From Stomorhina lunata (Eukaryota > Arthropoda > Insecta > Diptera > Rhiniidae): 64,000 nt of DNA. Shown here piece by piece: positions 24,276 to 36,830 of this stretch. Below the pieces are notes generated by a model. The model was not told where the DNA came from, made no database searches, and saw nothing but the letters and a program-made list of their open reading frames with translations. Each line of letters starts with the position of its first letter. Position 1 is the stretch's first letter. Position numbers and translations under genes: made by a program. The DNA lies in NCBI GenBank assembly GCA_933228675.1, contig OW121743.1, positions 114,811,781 to 114,875,780 on the forward strand. Reading direction: 5' to 3'.

Positions 24276-25105
24276 ACTTAACTATAGTCGAGTCCTCTAT
24301 AGTCGGATTTACCATAACAGAGTCTTCTATAGTCGGCTTCACTACAGCCGAGTTCCCTATAGACGACTCTACTATGGTCAATTCTATTAAAGTCGACTAG
24401 AGGCTAACTACAATATATTAGACTTTACTCACAGTTTACTCAACAAAAGTCACCTTAACTGATAGTGGACTCAACTATAGTTGACTCTACTCATAGCCAA
24501 ATCAATAATAGTCGACTCAAGCTTAGACAACTCAACTTATAGTCGAATGAGCTATAGTCGGTACAACTATAGTCAACTCAATTCTAGTCGATTCAGCTTT
24601 TAGTCGACTCAACCATAGTCGTCTTAACTCATAGTCTTCTATTATCAACTGACTAAACTCTAGTCGATTCAGCTTGTACTCGACTCAACTATAGTCGACT
24701 TGACTTATAGACGAGACTACTACTTTCAACTAGATTTATAGTCGCCTCAACTCGAGTTAAATCATAGTCGACACGAATCATAGTTGACATAATTATAGTC
24801 GACTCAACTAATAGCCCACTTAACTTATAGTCAACATAAATCATAGTTGACTTAACTATAGTCGACTCAACTCATATTCGAGTCAACTCATAGTTGAGTG
24901 AACTATTGTCAACTCAATTAAGAGTCTGCTCAACTAATAGCCGACTTAACATATAGTCGACGCAAATCAATTATAGTCTTCTACACTCGACTCAACTAAT
25001 AGCCGACTTAACTCATAGACAACTCAGCTTGTAGTAGACTCAACTATGGTGGAATTTGCTCGTAGTCGAAGGTACTATAGTCGACTTAACTAAAGTCGAT
25101 TTAAC
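24276..25105. repeat. tandem array of about 15/30-bp units with GTCGACT and CTATAGT
   Basis: Repeating TATAGTCGACTCAACT-type phrases alternate with TATAGTCGACTTAACTCA-type phrases, so the basic period is near 15 bp with a higher period near 30 bp. Copies are considerably diverged. The downstream end is interrupted by the MITE at 25106. Confidence 0.75.
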
Positions 25106-25407
25106 CAAAGACTTTATGAAGTGCAATATCTTTATATTATATATTGCACTTCATAAATTTTTTTTCTACCAAAAGTGAAAATAAAGTGCATAAAGAACAA
25201 TGAAAAATACATAAACGCACAAACAAACATACATTTCACGAGCACGTGTGTGTGCCTTGGGTTTCTCTCATTTGATAATCGTCTCCACTAGTTGTTTCCG
25301 AATTAGAGTAAAAGTGGTATAGTCTCTTTTTTTAAGGGATTTTTCAAAACGACCATACGGCAAATCAATATATGGAAGTGCAAAATATTTATATTAAAGA
25401 GTCTTTG
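25106..25407 (-). mobile_element. hAT-like MITE, copy 1
   Basis: A 302-bp non-coding element bounded by CAAAGACT and AGTCTTTG, with ATTTAAC directly repeated on both sides (7 bp certain, 8 if a shared end base is counted). It is an inverted relative of 36535-36822: both hold TTTGATAATCGTCTC, AATTAGAGTAAAAG and a phrase at CCATACGG or its inverse. The left end carries an extra palindrome of AAGTGCAATAT / ATATTGCACTT at about 25112-25158. Confidence 0.75.
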
Positions 25408-26050
25408 ATTTAACCATATTCTGCTCATCTGTAATCGACTCAACTTTACCCACAGGCAACTCAACTATTTATAGTCGAATTTCTTAGAGATAACCCTTAG
25501 AATTGAAAAAGTTTCATCAAAATGTATGATTTTTTTTTGCCTATCCAAAGTTTTCATTGCCTTGAACTGCTTCGATAAAACACTTCGTATTATCGTTAGG
25601 GCACAGCTTTTAAAGTTGATTCTTTGTCCGTTTTATGAGCCTTTACAGTCTTTGAAACTGTTGAAATATTTAACACAAAAAAATCTTTACACGCTGTAAC
25701 GAGTATTAAAAGCAGCATTATAATGCGATTATAACATTAAAAGCACACATGCATATGATTTACAGTATCGTTGAACTATAAAAGGACAGCAAAAGGAAAT
25801 ATGTATGAAAATTCTGGAAAGAAGAAGATAAGAACAAAATAATAAGAACAAAATAATGTTTGTATATAAAAGTTTTTTTTTTAAGAAAAAAATTTTAAAT
25901 GATTTTTGATATAAAATTTTAAACACTTAAAAATTTTTTACTATAAAAATTTTCGATTAAAAAATTGTTCAATAAAATTTTTTTTATAGAAAATATTTTT
26001 TCAAGAAATAAAAAAAAATTATGGGAGTAGTCAATATAATTAAAAAAAAA
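25408..26050. other. intron stretch, no gene seen
   Basis: It contains a few more TATAGTCGA relics of the upstream array (to about 25480), then AT-rich DNA without a recognisable feature. Confidence 0.4.
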
Positions 26051-26117
26051 TTATTCGCACTTAATCCCAGTCTATTACATTAATTTATTTGTGTAATAGA
26101 CAATTTATTGATAAAAG
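26051..26117 (+). mobile_element. tiny palindromic MITE, copy 1
   Basis: It contains GTCTATTACATTAATTTA and the pairing half TGTGTAATAGAC, flanked by TTATTCGCACTTAATCCC and TTTATTGATAAAAG. The same roughly 67-bp sequence occurs inverted at 52933-53000, so it is a dispersed element and not a chance hairpin. No target-site duplication recognised. Confidence 0.6.
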
Positions 26118-26135
26118 CCAAAAAATGTTTTTGGT

Positions 26136-26337
26136 GACAACCAATTCCTCGACGCGTTGCTATGGAGTTGCTTCAGGAGGAGTGACCCTACTTTTAGACA
26201 GATCGGAAGTACAAATAGAATCATTACGAATTATGTTTGTAAATTACAGGTCAGATTATTGACTGAACAAAAGTAAACACAAAAGTTTTTCAGGTTCATC
26301 TTCCTTCACATCAAAACGTGTCGAGGAATTGGTCATA
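26136..26337. repeat. short inverted-repeat segment of unknown origin
   Basis: ACCAATTCCTCGACGCGTT near 26139-26158 is matched inversely by AACGTGTCGAGGAATTGGT at 26314-26332. The + strand from ATG 26126 is open for about 47 codons and the minus strand ORF 26256-26441 contains the same short peptide TNSSTR, because the arms encode it in opposite directions. It could be a fragment of a repeat or retrogene; I recognise no family. Confidence 0.4.
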
Positions 26338-26579
26338 AACAATTTTTTACAATGGAAAGTTTTTTTTAAACTTTTTAAAAATTTGTTAAATCTGCGAATT
26401 TTAGAATTTTTTAAATCTGTTCTTTTTAATTTCGCCACCACTGTTAGTGTCTGCTGATTTTAATAATTTTAACTATTTTGAAAATATAAACAAAATATGC
26501 CAACAAATTCATATAATCCACAAAAAATGAATACCCAACAAACAAAAGGATTTATATTCTTCACAAAATAGTTCATAGT

Positions 26580-28440
26580 TTTTAAATTTATAAAGAAAAA
26601 TTTCAAAATTTTACTTAGAAAAAGCAAAATTTTAAAAGTTTATGAAAATTGCAAACTTTTTAAAATTTTACTAAAAAGTACATCATAATAAGAGCAAAAA
26701 CTGGAAATTTTAACAACAATAGAAAATTTTGAAAATTTTACTAAGAGAACAAAATTTTTAAAAATTAAAAAAAAAAACTTAAAAATTTTAAATATTTCAC
26801 TAAAAAGAGAAAATTAAGAGTAAAATAAAAAGTTTAAATTTACCAAAAAAAAAGAAAAATTTTACTAAAACTATCAAAATTTTTGCCGAATTTTTAAAAT
26901 TTTAGTGAAAAAAGAAAAAAAATTGAAAACTAATTTTTTGATAATTTTACTAAAAAACTTTAAAAATTTTACTAAAGAAAGCAAAAAAGTGACAAGTTTT
27001 ACTAAAAATTTAAAATTTACTAAAAAGTGTCCAATCAAAATTTCGCATAAATGAATTTTAAAAAATTTAATAAAAATAGTAAAATTTTAAAAATTTTACA
27101 AAAAACAAAAATGTTGAGCATTTTACTCAAAATTTTGGAAATTGTACTAGAATTAAATTAAATTGTAAAATTCAACAAATTAAAATTTATAGAGAGAAAG
27201 AGAAGTCGATTAAGAAAATTGAGTATTTTTGAAAAATACTCTTGTTCATAAGAAAAATCTTCTATTGTATGAAAACACGTAAAAAAAAATCCAATTTCTT
27301 TGTATCGAAAATTTTCTATAAAAAAATTTGTATCAAAATTTTTTCCATAAAAAATTTTTGATCGAAAATTTATAAATAAATTTACCTACTTTAAAAAGTT
27401 TTCTATAAAAAAGTTTATATTAAAAATTTTCTTTAAAAAATTTTAATCTTTAAAAAAAAATTAAGGCTAAACTTTTTATTTAAAAATTTTAGACAGAAAA
27501 TTTTTTTATAAAAAAATTTAGACAGAAAATTTTTCTATAAAAAAATTTAGACTGAAAATTTTTCTATAAAAAAATTTAGACTGAAAATTTTTCTATAAAA
27601 AAATTTAGACAGAAAATTTTTCTATTAAAAATTTAGATCGAAAATTATTCTACAAAAAGATAAATTTACTACAAAAATTTTTCTATAAAAAAAATTTATA
27701 TTTAAAATTGTCTTTAAAACAATTTTTAATCTTTTTTAAAAAAATTTTAAAGCTAAACTTTGTATTTATAAATTTTAGATAAAAAATTAAGACTTAAAAT
27801 TTTTCTATAAAAAATTAAGTTCGAAAATTATTTTACAAAAAGATTTAAGTACAATTTTAATACAAAAATTTGTCGATACAAAAATTTTTTAGAAAATTTT
27901 TTCTGTTAAAAATTTCAGACCAAAAATTCTTTATTAAGGATTTTTAACCAAGAATTTTCCTATGAAGAGAATTTTTAAGCCAAAAAAAAGTAAATATCAA
28001 AAATAATTGAATAAAAAATTAGAGTGTTTTTTTGAAAATTTTTTTAAAGAGCAAAAAAACAAATTTTTTATCAAAATTTTTTCCTAAAAAAAGTTTTTAT
28101 TAAAAATTTTCATAAAAAAATTTTTAACAAAATTTTTTTTTTATAAAAAAATTGTATTGAAAATTTAGCTATAAAAAATCTATATAAAAAATTTTCTAAA
28201 AAAAAAACTAAAAATTAGGAACAAACATTTTTAAACAAAAATTTTCTAGAAAAAAACAATTTTAAAAATTTTCTATAAAAAAATTTTATAACAAAAAATT
28301 TAGTATGAAAATTTTTAAAACAAATATTAGGAACGAAAATTTTTAAACAAAAATTTTAGACCGAAAATTTTTTTGAAAAAATATTTCTATTAAAAATTTC
28401 AAACCGAAAATTTTTCTATAAAAAATTTAACTGCTCCAAA
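26580..28440. repeat. degenerate A/T-rich arrays, about 28-30-bp period
   Basis: 26580-27180 repeats AAAATTTTACTAAAAA-like phrases. 27300-28440 repeats GAAAATTTTTCTATAAAAAA with array-specific TTTAGAC(A/T)G; this is cleanest, with a 29-bp period, at 27480-27620. No coding content. Confidence 0.6.
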
Positions 28441-28580
28441 CGAAAACGAAATGACTCTATTGTGCATAAAAACGCTCTCTAAAGCATTGTTGGCTATTAT
28501 TACCATGTCAGGGGAATAACAACAATTAACTCAAACAAAAATGCATGATAAATAACAAAACATACAGCAAAAGCAATCTC

Positions 28581-28803
28581 AGAGCATATTCTCATTTTAA
28601 GATTTAGCACTCTCATTTAAAACGCTCTCCATTTGGCCAACCTTGCTCTTAAGCTTTGAAGTCGTACGAGTATATGGAAAAAAGTATATACAACTAATAT
28701 TTTTTTACATGTACTCGTTAGACTTCAAAGCTCTAGAGCAAGGTTGGCCAAATGGAGAGCGTTTTTAAATGAGAGTATTCAATCTTAAGCAAATACGCTC
28801 TTT
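28581..28803. mobile_element. foldback/palindromic repeat, long hairpin
   Basis: Arms 28609-28672 and 28712-28776 are near-perfect inverted copies (about 64 bp, roughly 4-5 differences) containing CTCCATTTGGCCAACCTTGC and CTTTGAAGTC, around a loop of about 39 nt. Weaker pairing extends outward to about 28581 and 28803 (AGAGCATATT against an inverse GCTCTT). Parts of the arm (CGTACGACTTCAAAGCTTTA) also occur at 37146-37165, indicating a dispersed family. Confidence 0.75.
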
Positions 28804-30269
28804 AATATCTAGAGAATTCAATATCATGAATATTTGACAAATCTAAAATTTTTCTTTATTATCCTATCTTGATTTTTAATTGTAAATATTTTTGAAAAAT
28901 TTACTTACAAAAACATAATTTTGTAAATTTTTATAGAGAAAAATTTTAAAATTTTCGTAAAATAGAAATTATAAAATTTAAGAATAAACTTAATATAATG
29001 AAAATTGAGAAAAATCTTATAAATTGAATGTCTTAAAAATTATATAGACAGAAAAAATGTTTGAAAAATCTAACATTTTGTTGATAGATATGACTCAACA
29101 AATCTCTTAAAGTGTGTATTAAGATACTTAATGTTTGCTGGGTAATATTTATATATATAAATGCTTATGTGCAAATACATCCTTTAATATAACAAAAAAT
29201 ATTTTTTGCATATAGAAACATATAAAATGCATATATGTATGCATATATGTAATAAAATGTATATAAAATCATATTATTATAATATTAAAACTACAAACCA
29301 ATAACAACAATATTTTGCCGTCCGTCTGTACTTATATACATTAGAACAGAGGGACGGACGGAGGGACTTACAGATAGACAGACAGACGGAGGCAAACATT
29401 CACTTACGAGAAATATGAAAAATTTAATACGAAATTTAAACAAAAACTTATTAAGAAAATTTGCATAAATTTTATTAGGACTCCTATTAAAATCATAAAA
29501 ATATACAAAACTATTTTTTTTAAATGTTGTCATATTCGTACGTAACGCATTCAAATTATTGGAATTCGAAATATTCATATAAATTTTGTATAAATTTATT
29601 TAAATGTAAATATTTATTATTTTGTTTAAAGTTTGTTTTTTCCTAAATTAATTTGGTTTTAAAACAAATAATGATGATTATAAGCCTGACAATGATTTGA
29701 ATGATATTAAGAAATTTATACGATTTCTATAAAATTTTATTTCTTAAGCCAATTTAGAAAAATTTTTATTGTTGTCTGTCCTTCCATTCGTCTGTCAGAC
29801 AGTCGTTTGCTGGTGATAATATTCGATAATAATTATAATGATATTGATGATTATTTATGCACTCAAATGTGTCAAAATATCTTTTTAGTTTTATAAATTT
29901 ATAAGAAAATTTTACAATAATTTTTGAATAAATGATGAGCTTTTGGATATAATGACATAAATTTGATAAAGAATATTAATATTGATGAACAAAAGAAAAA
30001 AATTTAAATTTATTAAATTTGTTTAGTATAAACAAGAAATTTAAATTAGAGTTAAATTATGAGGGATTTGTTAAATAACTTCTTCATTTAAATTTTAGCT
30101 ACAAAACAATGGACAGGAAATATCAATCATATTTGAAATCAAATTGAAAACCTTCTTTGTCAATTTCATCAAAATGTCACTCTAGGAAAATTTATCACTG
30201 CAAAAAAATTTCGAAAATTTGACTCTTTTTAGAAAAAAATTCTTTTAAACATAATTTTCTAATTTTAAA
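28804..30269. other. intron island, no gene seen
   Basis: AT-rich intron DNA with two clusters of GGACGGACGG/CAGACAGACGG type (29318-29392 and, as TCTGTCC/GTCTGTCAGACAG, 29775-29803). The 95-codon ORF at 29291-29578 is a Ser/Pro-rich chance frame over the first cluster. Confidence 0.4.
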
Positions 30270-31090
30270 AAATTAGAAAATTTTAAAAAATTTCCGTCGT
30301 TTTAGTAAATTTTAAAAGATTTCCATCGTTTAAGTAAATTTTAAAAAATTTCCGTCGTTTTAGTAAATTAAAAAAAAAAATTTTAAATTTCCCTCGTTTT
30401 AGTAAATTTAAAAAAAAATTCCCTCGTTTAAGTAAATTTTAAAAAATTTCCATCGTTTTAGTAAATTTTAAAAGATTTCCTCGTTTAAAAAAATTTTAAA
30501 AAATTTCCCTCGTTTTAGTAAATTTTAAAAAATTTCCCTAGTTTTAGTAAATTTTAAAAAATGTCCCTCGTTTTAGTAAATTTTAAAAAATTTCCATGGT
30601 TTTAGCAAATTTTAAAAAATTTCCGTCGTTTTAGTAAATTTAAAAAAAAAAAATAAAAATTTCCCTCGTTTTAGTAAATTTTAAAAAATTTCCATCGTTT
30701 TAGTAAATTTTAAAAAATTTGCCTCGTTTAAGTAAATTTTAAAAGATTTTCGTCGTTTTAGTAAATTTTGAAAAATTTCCCTCGTTTTAGTAAATTTTAA
30801 AAAATTTCCATCGTTTTGAGAAATTTTAAAAAATTTCCATCGTTTGAGTAAATTTTAAAAAATTTCCATCGTTTTAGCAAATTTTAAAAAATTTCCCTAG
30901 TTTTAGTAAATTTTAAAAAATTTCCATCGTTTTAGTAAATTTTAAAAAATTTCCCTCATTTTAGTAAATTTTAAAAATTTCCCTAGTTTTAGTAATTTTT
31001 AAAAAAATGTCCCTCGTTTTAGTAAATTTTAAAAAATTTCGATCGTATTAGTAAATTTTAAAAAATTTCCATCGTTTTAGTAAATTTTTT
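30270..31090 (+). repeat. tandem array G, 29-bp unit
   Basis: About 28 units of TTTTAGTAAATTTTAAAAAA followed by TTTCC(A/C/G)TCG. Variation is concentrated at the base after TTTCC and in TTTAAG versus TTTTAG. No inverted partner is visible in the window. Confidence 0.85.
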
Positions 31091-32050
31091 AAATTATCAC
31101 TCTTTTCATCAAAATTTCAATTTTTTCCCCTTTCATTAAAGGCAACATTGTTTCATTCTTAACATTTGGCGAAGCTCCTTCTCCCAAAATTTGGTCATTT
31201 ATTTAAATGGCGACATTTTGTTAACGTATTTTGTCGCCATTATTATAAATCGATTACGTTTAACAAAAAATATTTTATGACATTAAATTGGCTGTAAGAG
31301 AGTTGGAGTTTTGTCATAAATTTCAAAAAAAAAAAAACGTGAAAAAAAATTTTGTACGCATATTAATGGCTTAATTACAAATAAACAAGGGTCCTTTGAA
31401 GTTATTACGGTCGAAAAGGAAATATTAGGGATATTCGCGGCAAAGAGTAAAACAAAAGCAAAATAATAAAGCAAGAAAATTGACTTGTATCTAAAAAAAA
31501 AATTGAATTTTATGGTTTTATTAATATAAAAGTTAAAATTTCCTTTCGCATGTTGCCCTTAACTTCTTGTGCCCTTGAATATCCCTTTTGTTAAAGTTTT
31601 AAACTTGTGTTTAACTAACCCTTTTTACCTTTTACCTATTGCATGTTCATTCATGCTCTTACTCATCTACACCAAAAGGTTAATCACGCCTCTTAAGATT
31701 TTTATCTAAAAATGATTTATGTGTCCTGTTGAAATGTGTCATCATCCTTAACAAGTCAACGTAAATGCCGTTAAAACGCTGAAATATTTACATATTTTAC
31801 ACTAAATGTTACAACTACTATGTGTAAGAGTCAAATGCACTGGGAGAAAACAATAGGAAACACTTTTACTAGCAATAAGTTTTAAAGTCGATAACATAAG
31901 TTGTTAACTTAAGCACATAAGTTGTTAACTTGAGCACATTTGTGTTGTAATAGAGAGCTTTTCTTGAGTATTTTGAAAAAAATTCATCGAGTTTAGATTT
32001 GATTAAAATTGTTATAAACATTTTTCTGTAAGAAGAATTATTTAAAAGAG
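31091..32050. other. intron island, no gene seen
   Basis: Ordinary intron DNA, including a 24-bp direct repeat around CATAAGTTGTTAACTT (about 31894-31940). Confidence 0.4.
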
Positions 32051-35000
32051 TTTCTTTAAAATTTTTTTGTATAAAAAATTTTACTAAAATTTTACTATAT
32101 GAAAAATTGTATTAAAATTTGATGATATGAAAAATTTCATTATAATTTGACAATATTTAAAATTTGATTATATGAAAAATTTCTTTAAAATTTTCTCAAA
32201 ATATGAAAAATTTCATCAAAATTTCATTATACGAAAAATTTCACTAAAATTTGACAAAATTTTTATCAAAATTTGATTATATGAAAAATTTGGCCAAAAT
32301 TTGTTTATAACAAAAATTTTATCAAAATTTGACAATCAGAAAAATTTCCTTAAAATTTGACCATGTAAAAACATTTCTTCAAAATTTGATTACACGAAAA
32401 ATTTCATTAAAATTTGATTATATAAAAAATTTCTTCAAAGTTTGACAATAAGAAAAGTTCCTTCAAAATTTGACAATGTTATATCATATAAATTTGACAA
32501 TATTAAAAAACTTCATCGGAATTTGACAATATTAAAAATAACATTAAAATTTGATTATATGAAAAATTTCTTCAAAATTTTATTATAGGAAAAATTTGAT
32601 TAAAATTTAACAGTAAAAAAAAAAATTCATTAAAATTTGATTATATTAAAAATTTCATGAAAATTTCACTATATTCAAAATTTTATCAAAATTTAATTAC
32701 ATGAAAAATTTCTTCAAAATTTGATTATAAGAAAATATTTGATCAAAATTTGACAATAAGAAAAATTTAATTAAAATTTGACAATATTAAAAATTTCATC
32801 AAAATTTGAGAAAATTATAAATTTCATCCAAATTTGATTTCATGAAAAATTTCATTAAAATTTGATTTCATGAAAAATTTCTTCAAAATTTTATTATAAA
32901 AAAAAATTTGATTAAAATTTGAAAGTAAGAAAAATATCATTAAAATTTGATAATATTAAAAATTTTATGAAAATTTGACTATATTAAAAAAATTCATCGG
33001 AATTTGACAATATTAAAAATATCATTAAAATTTGATTATATGAAAAATTTCTTCAAAATTTGATTATAAGGAAATTTTTATCAAAATTTGACAATAAAAA
33101 AATGTCATTAAAATTTGATAATATTAAAAATTAATTAAAATTTGACAATATTAAAAATTTCATCAAAATTTGATGTCATGAAAAATTTCATCAAAATTTG
33201 ATTTTATGAAAAATTTCTTCAAAATTTGATTATAAGAAAAATTTGATTAAAATTTGACAGTAAAAAAAAATTTCATTAAAATTTGATAATATTAAAAATT
33301 TCATGAAAATTTGACTATATTAAAAATTTAATCAAAATTTAATTACATGAAAAATTTCTTCAAAATTTGATTATGAGAAAAATTTGATCAAAATTTGACA
33401 ATAAGAAAAATTTCATTAAAATTTCACAATATTAATAATTTCATCAAAATTTGAGAAAATTGTAAATTTCATCAAAATTTGATTTCATGAAAAATTTCAT
33501 CAAAATTTGATTTCATGAAAAATTTCTTCGAAATTTTATTATAAGAAAAATTTGACTATAATTTAAAAGTAAGAAAAATATCATTAAAATTTGATAATAT
33601 TAAAAATTTCATGAAAATTTGACTATATTAAAAACTTTATAAAAAATTTGATTACATGAATAATTTCTTTAAAATTGGATTATTAAAAAAATTTTATCAA
33701 AATTTGACAATAGAATAATTTCATTAAAACTTGATAATATTATAAATTTCATTAAAATTTGACAATATTAAAAATTTCATAAAAATTTTACAATAAGAAA
33801 AATTTACTCAAAATTTGACTATGTAAAAATTTCTTCAAAATTTGATTATACGAAAAATTCCATCAACATTTGACAGTATTAAAAATTTCATTAAAATTTG
33901 ATTACATGAAAAATTTCTTCCAAATTTGATTATAAAAAAATATTTTATCAAAATTTGACAATCAGAAAAATTTCCTCAAAATTTTACTATTTATATAAAA
34001 AAAAATTCTTTAAAATTTGATTATACGAAAAATTTTACTAACATTTGACAATATTAAAAATTTTATCAAAATTTAATAACATGAAAAATTTTTTCAAAAT
34101 TTTATCAAAATTTGACAAACTTTATTTATTCGAAAAATTTGATCAAAATTTGACAATGTTACAAATTTCGTCAAAATTTGCTTATATATAAAATTTCATC
34201 AAAATTTGACATTATTAAAAATGTTATCAAAGTTTGACAATATTTAAAGTTTTATCAAAATTTGACAATATTAAAAATTTTATCAAAATTTTATTATAAA
34301 AACAATTTTATCAAAATTTGACAATAAGAAAAATTTCCTCAAAGTTTTGTTATACAAAAAATTTCTTCAAAATTTGACTATATGAAAAATTTCTTCAAAA
34401 TTTCATTATATAAAAAATTTCATCAACATTTCATAAAATGAAAAATTTCATCAAAATTTGACAATATTAAAAATTTCATATAAATTTGACAAAATTAAAA
34501 AGTTTCATCGGAATTTAACAATCTAAAAAAAATTCATAAAAATTTCACTAAAACTTTCATCAAAACATGATTTTATGAAAAACTTCATTAAAATTAAACA
34601 ATATTCAAAATTTTATTATAATTTGACAAAATCAAAAATTTGATCAAAATTTAATTATAAAAAAAATTTATTTCAAATTTGACAATATCAAAAATTTTCT
34701 CAGATTTAAACAATATTAAAAATTTTATCAAAATTTTATTTTAAGAAAAATTTCATCAAAATTTGACTATATAAAAAAAATGTTCATCAAAATTTGACAA
34801 TCAGAAAAATTTCCTCAAAATTCATTAAAATTTGATAATATTAAAAATTTTATTAGAATTTGACAATATTAAAAATTTCATCAAAATTTGAAAAATGTCT
34901 TCAAAATTTAACAATATAATTTTTTTTTTCAAAATTTGATTATATGAATAATTTTTTTAAATTGATTAGAAAAAAAAATGTGATAAAAAATTTGACAATA

Positions 35001-35205
35001 TGAAATATTTCATCAATATTTGATTATACGAAAAATTTTATCAAAATTTTACTATATAAAATTTTTTGGTCAAAAATTTCTTATGTGAAAAATGTTACCA
35101 ATGTTTGATTATATGAAAAATTTATTTAATATTTGATTATAAGAAAAATTTTACCAAAATTTGATTATATTATATAGAAATTTTTATCAAAATTTGACTT
35201 TATAA
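32051..35205 (+). repeat. tandem array B1, about 28-bp unit
   Basis: Roughly 110 units of AAAATTTGA(C/T)(A/T)AT followed by ATTAAAAATTTCATC or ATGAAAAATTTC(T/A)TC. Two sub-types alternate in blocks (GATTATATG versus GACAATATT), so the array grew by block duplication. The inverse sequence forms array B2. Confidence 0.85.
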
Positions 35206-36526
35206 AAAATAGAACTTTATTGCTAAATATGTATAAAAATAGTTTTCATTTCCTCTTTAAAGTAGAAAAGAATTTAAAATTGATCATTCTTTTATACCAG
35301 ATATAGGCAAGATTTTCAAAGGTTGTTGCATTTAAAGCTCCTCTTCAAAATTTTTGTTGCTGCTGCTGTTTTTATCATTTTTAAGGCAAATGATAATAAT
35401 GGCAGCCAAACAAAGGCTTTGAAAAAAAAAAATCAGAAATATAAAAAAAAACTATAAAAAATCCAGCCCCAATATCAAGAACTACACTCGTGCAGAATCC
35501 GCAAAAGTAGCAAAAAGCAGCCACAACCATCAGCCGTACAAACATCAATATCAGCATCAAGCCACTACTGTGATGGCTCCTTGTGTACTCCAAAGACGAC
35601 GATGATGATAGCACGAACAATTGAATGTGGAGAAGTTAAACAAAAGACTAGGGAAAAATGGAAAATGTTTTCTTATTTTTTTGAGAAAAAAAAGAAAGAA
35701 TTGCAAGCAACAAATAAAAAAAATCATCATCAACAGCAGCAACGGCAATAGAGTTAAGAGCCAAGTCAGCCGAAGTAGTTGGAAACAAAAAAGATATTGG
35801 GTGGTACGTGTTCAATGTTGCTTGTCCACGTTGGATGCATTTTGTATACATTCAATTTATATGGTTGATCCAACAAAGATCCACCTCGTACACGTACTTC
35901 AGAAATATACTATTTTTGTTTGGAGTCAGTCGCCGGCATTGGTTTCACTTCAGCAACAAATGGATTGTTTTTCTATGCTCTCTGGAGTTACCTCCTTATT
36001 CCCCCAATTCGGGTAGGATTTGTTAAAGGTCTTTTGTTGTTTGAAGAGAAATATAACAAAACTATGTTAACATGTTGTACAAATATATTTACTTATATAG
36101 AAATGAAAGCATAGCGTTTGCTGAAATGTAAAAAGGTCAAAGCAAACCACAAATTTGTTTTTATGGAATTTCAAAAATTTCTTTATTTTTATCATTAGAA
36201 ATAAAGATTTAGAATTTAACTTTCTTTTGTTTCAGCTGACGCTTTATTTGCAAACTTGTTCAATGAAATTTCATTCAGTTTTTTTGTAAATTTCTTGTTC
36301 AATTCCAAGGAAAAAACACCTTAATTTGGTATAAAAAAAAATTGTAAAAAAATATTTGTTGTCATTGAAGTAAAAGGGCTTGAAATTGTTAGAAAGAAAT
36401 AATATAAAAAATATATTGAAAAGCAGTTAAAACAGTAGCGTAGAAAATTAAACAAAAAAATTAAAAGGTAATAGCAAAGGGGAAAAATAATTTTTTAAAC
36501 AAAACCCCAAATCTTCCATCTATTAC
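35206..36526. other. intron island enclosed by arrays B1 and B2, no gene seen
   Basis: Less AT-rich than its surroundings, particularly 35340-36010, where several overlapping ORFs exist on both strands (the longest is 131 codons at 35621-36016). None resembles a known protein and frames overlap freely, which suggests relaxed stop density and not a gene. It is a plausible enhancer island. Confidence 0.4.
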
Positions 36527-36534
36527 TTCGAAAT

Positions 36535-36822
36535 CAAAGACTCTATAAAGTAAATATGTTGCACTTCGATTTATTTATTTTCCGTATGGTCGTTTTATAA
36601 AGTCCCATAAAAAAGGGAGTATACTGCTTTTACTCTAATTCGGAAACAACTTATAGAGACGATTATCAAATGAGAGAAAGCTAAGGCACACAAACGTGCT
36701 CATGAAATGTATGTTTGTTTGTGCGTTTATGTGTTCTTCATTGTTTTTCATTCCACTTCAATTTCACTTTTGGCAGAAAAAAAATGTATGGAGTGCAAAA
36801 TTTTTACACTATAGAATCTTTG
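36535..36822 (+). mobile_element. hAT-like MITE, copy 2, with 8-bp target-site duplication
   Basis: A 288-bp element from CAAAGACT to AATCTTTG, flanked by perfect direct repeats TTCGAAAT at 36527-36534 and 36823-36830. An 8-bp duplication of form nTnnnnAn is the signature of hAT-superfamily insertion. It has no coding capacity and was presumably mobilised in trans. It is related to copy 1 at 25106-25407 in opposite orientation. Confidence 0.85.
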
Positions 36823-36830
36823 TTCGAAAT

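Noticed and set aside
35381..36114. Cluster of overlapping ORFs, up to 131 codons
   Set aside because: Open frames occur on both strands in a locally less AT-rich segment, none resembles a known family, and there is no consistent frame or splice context. RNA-seq coverage would overturn this.
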